Origin: an uncultured Pelagibacteraceae bacterium
GTDB taxonomy: Bacteria > Pseudomonadota > Alphaproteobacteria > Pelagibacterales > Pelagibacteraceae
Direction: 5' to 3'
NCBI GenBank assembly: GCA_902568975.1
Contig: CACFSO010000005.1
Coordinates: forward strand, 1 to 63,051
DNA length: 63,051 nt
Of the stretch, positions 57,082 to 63,051 are shown piece after piece. Positions within the stretch are counted from its first letter, which is position 1, and every line of letters begins with the position of its first letter. The translations under genes and the position numbers were made by a program. The notes beneath the pieces are model-generated. The model saw nothing but the letters and a program-made list of their open reading frames with translations, was not told the origin of the DNA and searched no databases.

Positions 57082-57693
57082 GGCTACTGCTGGACCAACA
57101 CCAAATGCAAATAACAATGTGCCTACACCTACTGTCCCTCCCAGGTACCACCCTATAATCACAACAGAGATTTCTAAAAATGCTCTTACTAAAGCAATAG
57201 GTAGATTTGTTTTTCTTTGAAGTCCTGTCATTAATCCATCTCTCGGGCCAGGGCCTAAATTAGCAATTAAATAAAATCCGCTCCCTAATCCAACCAAAAA
57301 AACAGCAGTTATTGACATAAACATTCTAAAAAAATAAGTCTCTGGAGTTTCTATAAATGTTAAACAAACATCTATCATAAGAGCAATTATAACAGCGTTT
57401 AAAATTGTTCCTATTCCAGGTTTTTGATTTAAAAAAATCCATAAAAAAATAACAAATAAACTTACAAAAAATGTAACTAGTCCTATCGAATAGTTTGTTT
57501 TTAGGGATATTCCTTGAGCTAAAACACTCCAAGGAGAGTTACCAGTATAAGAAACTATTAATAAACCCTCGCCCGCTCCAAATAATACTAGACCAAAACA
57601 TAAAAATAAAAAAGTGGATATTTTTGGTTTTAAATTTAAAGGATTATCAGAACTCCAGGTGGTTTTGGGAATTTTTTTTATAGTTAAAAACAT
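57046..57693 (-). CDS. YczE/YitT-like integral membrane protein
   Basis: The 215 residues form about five membrane helices. Blocks such as GEGLLIVSYTGNSPWSVLAQG and LGPGPRDGLMTGLQRKTN fit the YczE/YyaS group of uncharacterised membrane proteins. No transport substrate is known. Its 3' end overlaps the gene on the opposite strand by 36 bases. The N-terminal 20 residues are polar. A divergent DUF6134-like gene begins 46 bases upstream. Confidence 0.75.
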   Translation of the reverse strand: MFLTIKKIPKTTWSSDNPLNLKPKISTFLFLCFGLVLFGAGEGLLIVSYTGNSPWSVLAQGISLKTNYSIGLVTFFVSLFVIFLWIFLNQKPGIGTILNAVIIALMIDVCLTFIETPETYFFRMFMSITAVFLVGLGSGFYLIANLGPGPRDGLMTGLQRKTNLPIALVRAFLEISVVIIGWYLGGTVGVGTLLFAFGVGPAVALGLFLVNKIFS

Positions 57694-57738
57694 TTTTTTT
57701 TATTAGTATTTATATATTCATAATTTGAATTCAATTAA

Positions 57739-58419
57739 ATGAAAAAGATTTTTTATATTTTGATGTTAATAATTTTTGCTTCGAAAGCATATTCTCATAG
57801 TGACCATTATAAAGGTTTAACAAAAATTGAGATGGATGTTGTAAGAAATGGCGAAATAATAGGATATACTAATTATTATTTTGAATATGGAGAAAACAAA
57901 TTGTATGTAAAAAATTACACTAAATTCAAAGTTGAACTTTTTGGTGTTTCTATTTTTTCTATTGCAAGTGAATCTGATGAAAGATACGAGAATGGTAAAT
58001 TAATCTCTTATAAATCTATTACTTTCCAAAATGATAAAGAAAAATTTGTAAATTTAAAATATGACAAATCTATAGAAAAATTTATTATTGATGGATCTTC
58101 TTTTAAAGGAAAAGTTGATACAGACTGCATCATAGGAAATTGGTGGAATCATAAAATACTTAAAGTAGGAAAACAAATAAGCCCGCTTTCAGGAAGCATT
58201 AAAGAACAAGTGGTAAATTTTATAGGAAAAGAAAATATTGTTATAAATAATATTAAATACTCAGCTGATCACTTTAAATTAAAATCAAAAGATGAAAATT
58301 TACCAGATGAAAAAAAATTAAATTTTGATATTTGGTATAATTCAAAAAATAATTTAATATTAAAAGTCTCTTATTCTAAAATGGGTGATTGGGAGTATAT
58401 AATAAAAAATTTTGAATAA
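57739..58419 (+). CDS. DUF6134-like exported protein
   Basis: The 226-residue protein has a signal peptide (about 1-18, cleaved near AYSH) and a beta-rich domain with GKLISYKSITFQND and DTDCIIGNWWNHKIL, resembling the uncharacterised DUF6134 family. The single Cys in DTDC and a double Trp are visible. It precedes a TerB/J-domain gene by 6 bases. Function unknown; a periplasmic role is inferred only from the signal peptide. Confidence 0.72.
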   Translation: MKKIFYILMLIIFASKAYSHSDHYKGLTKIEMDVVRNGEIIGYTNYYFEYGENKLYVKNYTKFKVELFGVSIFSIASESDERYENGKLISYKSITFQNDKEKFVNLKYDKSIEKFIIDGSSFKGKVDTDCIIGNWWNHKILKVGKQISPLSGSIKEQVVNFIGKENIVINNIKYSADHFKLKSKDENLPDEKKLNFDIWYNSKNNLILKVSYSKMGDWEYIIKNFE

Positions 58420-58425
58420 TTAAAA

Positions 58426-59151
58426 ATGTCTATTTGGGGAAGTTTAATTGGTGGAATGATAGGTTTTTCTCTTGGAGGACCATTTGGAATGTTGTTAGGT
58501 TCATTATTAGGAGGTAAAATTTCTAGAGGAAGATCTTCTCAGAATTTTAAATCTTTTAGACATCCACAACAAATTTTTGCTCTAGCCTTAATTGTTTTAT
58601 CTGCAAAATTAAGTAAAGCAGATGGCCAGGTAAGCAAAGAAGAATTAATAGCAGTTAAAGATAAATTAAAAATACCAGAAAGTGAATTAGATCAAGTTGG
58701 AAAAATCTTTAATAAAGCAAAAGAAGAAAGTAAAGGATATGAACCTTACGCTCATCAAATTGCACAAATATACAAGGGTAATTTAAATGTACTAGAAGAA
58801 GTAATAAATGTACTATTTTATATTGCAGAGTCCGATGGAAAAGTAAGTACATCAGAATTAGTTATGATAGAAAATATTGCAAAAATTTTTGGATTAAATA
58901 AAGATCAATTTAATGGAATTAAAGAAAGTAGAAAGTCATCTGATAAATTAAATCCATATGTTGTATTAGAAAGTAAACCTGATGATGATATTCAAGCAAT
59001 TAGAAAAAAATATTTAAAATTAAGCAAAGAACATCATCCTGATTTGCTAATAAGTAAAGGTGTTCCTCAAGAGGTTATTGATGAAAGTAAAAAGAAAATG
59101 AGATCAATAAACTCTGCCTGGAGTCAAATTCAAAAATTAAAGTCTAATTAA
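58426..59151 (+). CDS. djlA: TerB-like and J-domain protein (DjlA type)
   Basis: The 241 residues combine a Gly-rich hydrophobic N-terminus (about 5-30), a TerB-like helical domain (about 45-155, twice showing the pattern [12 protein letters not shown] / [12 protein letters not shown]) and a C-terminal J-domain with HPD in KEHHPDLL, which can stimulate DnaK. This domain order matches DjlA. The stop interlocks with the convergent aceA stop through TTAA at 59148-59151. Confidence 0.86.
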   Translation: MSIWGSLIGGMIGFSLGGPFGMLLGSLLGGKISRGRSSQNFKSFRHPQQIFALALIVLSAKLSKADGQVSKEELIAVKDKLKIPESELDQVGKIFNKAKEESKGYEPYAHQIAQIYKGNLNVLEEVINVLFYIAESDGKVSTSELVMIENIAKIFGLNKDQFNGIKESRKSSDKLNPYVVLESKPDDDIQAIRKKYLKLSKEHHPDLLISKGVPQEVIDESKKKMRSINSAWSQIQKLKSN

Positions 59152-60425
59152 AATTGTTCAGACTCAGTTGAACCTTCCATTGCAGTAGTAGAAGTTTCAC
59201 CAGAACTTATGGTATTTGATACTGCATCAAAGTATGATGTTCCCACTTCTCTTTGATGTTTAACGCTTGTATATCCATCTTTCTCTCTAGCAAATTCATT
59301 TTGTTGTATATTTGAGTAAGCTGTCATGCCTTGTTTTTTATATTTCTCAGCTAATTCAAAAATAGCTATATTTTGAGTATGAAAACCTGCTAATGTTATG
59401 AATTGAAACTTATAACCCATTTCTCCAATTTTTTTTTGAAAAACTGCAATCTCTTCATCTGATAAATGCTTTTTCCAATTAAAAGAAGGTGAACAATTGT
59501 ATGCTAACATTTTCCCTGGAAATTTTTCATGTATAGCATCTGCAAATTTTTTTGCTTCTTCTAAATTTGGGGTAGCTGTTTCACACCAAATCAAATCAGC
59601 ATATGGTGCATATGCTAAGCCTCTAGAAATTGCTTGTTGAATTCCATCTTTAACATAAAAAAAACCCTCTGGAGATCTTTTGCCAGTTAAAAAGGGCTTA
59701 TCGTTTTTATCAAAATCATTAGTAATGAGTTTGGCTGCATTGGCATCTGTTCTAGCTAAAATAATTAAAGGAACTTTTGCTATGTCGGCTGCTAATCTTG
59801 CTGCTTTAAGATTTTTTATCATCGTTCCAGTTGGTACTAAAACTTTACCTCCCATATGCCCACATTTTTTTTCACTAGCCAACTGATCTTCAAAGTGAAC
59901 TCCTGCTGCTCCAGCTTTAATAAATTTCTTTGTAAGCTCAAATACATTTAAAGGTCCTCCAAAACCAGCTTCTCCATCTGCTACTATGGGTAACATATAG
60001 TCAACTTTTTTATCTTTATTCATATCTCCATCATTCAATTCCATATGTTGAATTTGATCTGCCCTGATTAATGAATTATTCATAGACTCAACTAATTTTG
60101 GAGCGCTATCATAGGGATATAAAGATTGGTCTGGATACATTTCTCCAGCACTATTTGCATCTGCTGCTACTTGCCAGCCACTTAAATAAATTGCTTTAAG
60201 TCCAGCTTTAGCATGCTGAACAGCTTGATTTCCAGAAAGAGACCCAAGGGTATTTATAAATGATTCGGTATTTAATAAGTTCCATAATTTTTCAGATTGT
60301 TGTTTGCAAATAGAATATTCTATTTTTATTGATCCTCTTAATCTTTCAACTTCTGTATTGGAATAATCTCTTTTAATACCTGAAAATCTTTTAAGGTCAA
60401 AATTTAACTTTGGTTCAGCGGACAT
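59148..60425 (-). CDS. aceA: Isocitrate lyase
   Basis: Splits isocitrate to glyoxylate and succinate in the glyoxylate bypass. The 425 residues include the catalytic loop [30 protein letters not shown], and the [10 protein letters not shown] block. The length matches the shorter bacterial class. It lies 28 bases downstream of a 52-residue gene on the same strand and shares an intergenic control region with the divergent RamB-like regulator. No malate synthase gene is in the window. Confidence 0.97.
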   Translation of the reverse strand: MSAEPKLNFDLKRFSGIKRDYSNTEVERLRGSIKIEYSICKQQSEKLWNLLNTESFINTLGSLSGNQAVQHAKAGLKAIYLSGWQVAADANSAGEMYPDQSLYPYDSAPKLVESMNNSLIRADQIQHMELNDGDMNKDKKVDYMLPIVADGEAGFGGPLNVFELTKKFIKAGAAGVHFEDQLASEKKCGHMGGKVLVPTGTMIKNLKAARLAADIAKVPLIILARTDANAAKLITNDFDKNDKPFLTGKRSPEGFFYVKDGIQQAISRGLAYAPYADLIWCETATPNLEEAKKFADAIHEKFPGKMLAYNCSPSFNWKKHLSDEEIAVFQKKIGEMGYKFQFITLAGFHTQNIAIFELAEKYKKQGMTAYSNIQQNEFAREKDGYTSVKHQREVGTSYFDAVSNTISSGETSTTAMEGSTESEQF

Positions 60426-60453
60426 AAAATTCTTGATTTAGGATAAATAAAAT

Positions 60454-60612
60454 TTATTCGCCAAATTCCTCTGTAAACTGATTCATTCCGCTAGAACCCC
60501 AATCACAATGGTCATCTCTTAAATAAGTGCCTCGGCTCTTATATTCTTTATGTTCTTGATGATTAGTTTCTTGTGAACTGGCTTCAGGGATGCTTAATAA
60601 ATTTTTATCCAT
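60454..60612 (-). CDS. 52-residue small protein upstream of aceA
   Basis: A complete frame begins with ATG at 60612 and stops at 60454, giving 52 residues, acidic and polar, with RGTYLRDDHCDWGSSG near the middle and no membrane segment. It ends 28 bases before aceA and would be the first gene of that transcript. Its ATG directly abuts the inverted repeat AATTTAC...GTAAATT at 60613-60630. I do not recognise a family. The coherent composition and position support coding, but it is short. Confidence 0.6.
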   Translation of the reverse strand: MDKNLLSIPEASSQETNHQEHKEYKSRGTYLRDDHCDWGSSGMNQFTEEFGE

Positions 60613-60716
60613 GTAAATTTTATAATTTACAATATTTACAAAATCTACAAAAAATGCTAATTATTATGTAAATAAAGGAAATTTTTTGTAAAAAATTATT
60701 TACAAAATTTACAAAT
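60613..60716. promoter_or_regulatory. aceA/regulator operator region with TTTACAAA repeats
   Basis: The gap contains TTTACAAA at 60635-60642, 60699-60706 and 60708-60715 (the last two in tandem with a 9-base period) and its reverse complement TTTGTAAA at 60685-60692. An inverted repeat GTAAATT-TTAT-AATTTAC is at 60613-60630. Weaker matches are present between them. The sites flank both divergent genes, so they may control both. The TTTACAAA core resembles, from memory, the TTTGCAAA-containing RamB box, but that link is inference. Confidence 0.7.
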
Positions 60717-60723
60717 AGTAAAA

Positions 60724-62148
60724 ATGAGTCAAATCGATTTAAAGCTTGGTCCAAAAATTAAAGCCTTTAGAAGACAATTGGGTTTGCAAGCCAATAAATT
60801 AGCCGAAAAAATTAGTATTTCTCCAAGCTATCTCAATTTAATTGAAGGGGGTAAAAGAAAGATAGATGCTGATTTACTTTTAAAAATCTGTCAGGAGTTA
60901 AAAATTGAAATATCAGACCTAACAAGTAAATCTGATTTGAATTTAATGAATGATATATCTGAGTTGCTTGATGATAAATTGTTTGAAGATTTAGATATAT
61001 TAGGTCCAGAAGTTAAAGATTTAGTTGATACAAATCCAAAAATTGCAAGAGCTTTAATAAAACTAGGAGATAATTTTAAAAAAAAAGATCATGAATTAAT
61101 TAACAAGATAGAAAAGATTTCAGGCAAAATTGTTGATAGTAGAAAAAATTCATTTCCAGGTGAGGTCATATCTGATTTTTTACAAGAAAATAAAAACTAT
61201 TTTCCAAAATTAGAAGAATTTGCAAATAAAATATTTGATAAAGTAAAACAAAATAATAGAACAAGATATCTAGCTTTATGTGATTTTTTAAAAAGAGAAT
61301 ATAAAATAACTGTTAAAGATATTATTCCTGAAGAAGAAAAACCCTTTTCAAAAATCTATTTTGAAGATAAAAAAGAACTTCTGCTATCTGACTACCTATC
61401 TTTAGAAACAAAAAAATTACATGCAGCTGCACAAATAGCACAAGAAGGAGTTATTGATGAAATTAATGAATACTTATCTACTTTTAATTTTCCTTCAGAA
61501 GAATCTAAAAAGTTAACTAAAGTAGCTTTGCTTAATTATTGTGGTGCAGCAATTTTAATGCCTTATAATTTATTTCACCATGAGTGTAAGAAACTTAAAT
61601 ATGATTTAGAATTACTTCAAAATACATTTGCAACTTCTTTTGAACAAGTTACTCATAGAGTTACTTGTCTAAATGATCCAAAATTACCAGGAGTTCCTTT
61701 TCATTTTTTAAGAGTTGATGTAGCAGGAAATATTTCAAAAAGATTCTCTTTATCAGGAATTGAGATACCACGATATGGTGGAGCCTGTCCAAGATGGAAT
61801 GTTTATTCAGCATTTTCAAGACCAGGTGTAATTCAAGCTGCGGTTAGTAAAATGACAAATGGAGAAAAATATGTTTGTATTGCTCGTACTGTTGAAAAAG
61901 GTGTCGGAAGACATGGTCAAAAAAAAAGTACTTTATCAATTGGGTTAGGATGTGAAGCAAAATACGCTAAAGATTTTGTTTACACTGAAAATTTAAATAT
62001 TAATGATAAAAAATCTGAAATTCCTGTTGGTGTATCTTGCAGAACTTGTGACAGATTGGATTGTTCTCAAAGAGCCTTTCCCCCTTTGCATAAAAAATTT
62101 GATATTGATCTAAATAATCGAGGAGTTTCTGTTTATGTTAGTGATTAA
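60724..62148 (+). CDS. XRE-family regulator with DUF2083, RamB/ScfR-like
   Basis: Transcription factor of 474 residues: N-terminal helix-turn-helix (about 8-65, with KLGPKIKAFRRQLG and ISPSYLNLIEGGKRKID), a middle domain, and a C-terminal DUF2083 domain with Cys-rich SCRTCDRLDCSQRAFPPLHK. This architecture is shared with RamB and with short-chain acyl-CoA sensing ScfR/MccR proteins, which control acetate and glyoxylate genes. Its divergent position to aceA supports that role. The effector is unknown. Confidence 0.86.
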   Translation: MSQIDLKLGPKIKAFRRQLGLQANKLAEKISISPSYLNLIEGGKRKIDADLLLKICQELKIEISDLTSKSDLNLMNDISELLDDKLFEDLDILGPEVKDLVDTNPKIARALIKLGDNFKKKDHELINKIEKISGKIVDSRKNSFPGEVISDFLQENKNYFPKLEEFANKIFDKVKQNNRTRYLALCDFLKREYKITVKDIIPEEEKPFSKIYFEDKKELLLSDYLSLETKKLHAAAQIAQEGVIDEINEYLSTFNFPSEESKKLTKVALLNYCGAAILMPYNLFHHECKKLKYDLELLQNTFATSFEQVTHRVTCLNDPKLPGVPFHFLRVDVAGNISKRFSLSGIEIPRYGGACPRWNVYSAFSRPGVIQAAVSKMTNGEKYVCIARTVEKGVGRHGQKKSTLSIGLGCEAKYAKDFVYTENLNINDKKSEIPVGVSCRTCDRLDCSQRAFPPLHKKFDIDLNNRGVSVYVSD

Positions 62149-62158
62149 AATAAAGTTT

Positions 62159-63051
62159 TTAGGATTTTTTTAATCTTTTTCTTGCTAATAATTGAGTAAG
62201 AGAGTCAACCATGGAGTCTGATGCGGTAAATATTTCACTTGGTTTGAATTCGTTAGAAATATTTTTTTCAGGATTTGATTTATCCTCAATTACTATGCCT
62301 TGGTCAGGCGAATTATCTTTTATATAAATAAGAATTAACCAATCGTCATCGTTTGATTCATCCCATTTTATAAAAATTTCACCTGTCTCAAACCTTCTAT
62401 CTATGCATCTAAACATCGACATATTTTTAGTTATATGTCTTTTATTTAATTGAAATACTAAACTGCTAGCACTTCTGTAAAAGCTTTCTAGAGCTGTTTC
62501 TATCTTTTCTCTTGCAATTATGTAATCTTTTTCTTTTTGAAGAATTACATCTCTTTCTTCACCTTCATCAATTTTAACTCCCAGTGCTTCTACTCTCTCT
62601 CGAATTTTTTGATCTCTAATTTGTCTATACTTTTCTTTGAGTTGATCTATTCTGTCCTGAAGACCAGCATAATCTTCTCTACTTTCTTTTAATGAAAGTT
62701 TTTCTAATTTTTCAAGTTCCTTTACTTCTCTAATTCTAAATTTTTGAATCTGTTGTTCAATCTTTAATTCCTTTAAAAATTTTCTTTGACGTTCAGCTTG
62801 TTCTTTTCTTAAAATTGCTTGCTCTTTTCTTAAAAAAGATTTTATATCTCTAACTCTTTCTCTTTCTAACTTTATTTCATCCTTAAGGGTTTGTTCTTTG
62901 AGCTTAATCTCTAAATCTTTAGTTTCTCTTTTTTGTTTTTCTTCTTTAATTTTCTCATCTTCTATTCTTTGAAGCTGTTCTATTCTTGCTCTTTTTTTTT
63001 CTTCTTCTTTTAAAACTTTAAATTCATTAATTTTATCATCAATCTTTTGGA
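62159..63051 (-). CDS. Coiled-coil protein, C-terminal part, unknown function
   Basis: The frame is open from the stop at 62159 through the right edge, giving 296 residues without the N-terminus. Residues 1 to about 190 of the visible part are an uninterrupted charged helix rich in Lys, Glu, Arg and Gln, as in a long coiled coil. A short domain follows with SFYRSASSLVFQLNKRHITK, FETGEIFIKWDE and a DDDWLILIYI segment. Taking only the last 87 residues from the ATG at 62422 would cut a longer gene. I do not recognise it. Confidence 0.75.
   Translation of the reverse strand, partial: QKIDDKINEFKVLKEEEKKRARIEQLQRIEDEKIKEEKQKRETKDLEIKLKEQTLKDEIKLERERVRDIKSFLRKEQAILRKEQAERQRKFLKELKIEQQIQKFRIREVKELEKLEKLSLKESREDYAGLQDRIDQLKEKYRQIRDQKIRERVEALGVKIDEGEERDVILQKEKDYIIAREKIETALESFYRSASSLVFQLNKRHITKNMSMFRCIDRRFETGEIFIKWDESNDDDWLILIYIKDNSPDQGIVIEDKSNPEKNISNEFKPSEIFTASDSMVDSLTQLLARKRLKKS

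Noticed and set aside
60426..60723. Riboswitch upstream of aceA
   Set aside because: The space is taken by a small coding frame and AT-rich operator repeats; no structured GC-containing aptamer is visible.

Overview
The window looks like a piece of a SAR11-type (Pelagibacterales) marine alphaproteobacterial chromosome. The base composition is very AT-rich, the proteins are rich in Lys, Asn and Ile, genes abut or overlap, no stretch above about 300 bases lacks a gene, and there is no insertion sequence, prophage or CRISPR. Alphaproteobacterial markers include CcrM, a DUF2093 protein, a DUF3035 lipoprotein, the split F0-only atp operon and petABC. The taxonomic call is inference from gene content, not a database match.

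Layout. 1-3.8 kb (+): end of pgeF, then prs, rplY, pth, ychF. 3.8-6.4 kb (-): the petABC cytochrome bc1 operon. 6.4-8.2 kb (+): trmL, hemF, greA. 8.2-12.1 kb (-): CCA/poly(A) polymerase, tRNA-Gln(TTG), ispE and a TPR protein. 12.1-14.6 kb (+): uracil-DNA glycosylase, rnhB and ccrM, the last with a GANTC-studded promoter. 14.6-16.7 kb (-): FAD monooxygenase and mutY. 16.7-22.4 kb (+): DUF721 protein, DsbA-like protein, an unusually short SMC, and the F0 ATP synthase operon atpI-B-E-F'-F. 22.4-29.1 kb (+): the carotenoid/retinal cluster crtI-crtB-crtY-blh overlapping ispH, then thrB and rnhA. 29.1-35.5 kb (-): thrC and the aa3 cytochrome oxidase genes ctaC-D-E-F-orf-ctaB. 35.6-37.8 kb: oxidase accessory genes (a small membrane protein, an orphan subunit III homologue, SCO) and rsmE. 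37.8-47.8 kb (mostly +): pirin, qor, ubiA, lipid A/Kdo genes msbA-waaA-lpxK-lpxL, purD, rsmD. 47.8-54.2 kb (-): HAD phosphatase, ribF, ileS, lspA, DUF3035 lipoprotein, pgi. 54.3-56.3 kb (+): groES-groEL with a clear terminator. 56.4-59.2 kb: three poorly known envelope genes and a TerB/J-domain protein. 59.1-62.1 kb: isocitrate lyase and a small upstream gene, divergent from a RamB/ScfR-like regulator. The right edge cuts a long coiled-coil gene.

Functionally, much of the window serves energy metabolism in an aerobic oligotroph: bc1 complex, aa3 oxidase with heme A and copper assembly genes, F0 ATP synthase, ubiquinone prenylation, and beta-carotene cleavage to retinal (for a rhodopsin encoded elsewhere). 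The points most worth a second look are the apparently hinge-less SMC, the ccrM promoter with two GANTC sites in an inverted repeat over its core, the repeated TTTACAAA sites between aceA and its likely regulator with an overlooked 52-residue gene, and the palindrome upstream of groES that could also pair with the groES start codon.
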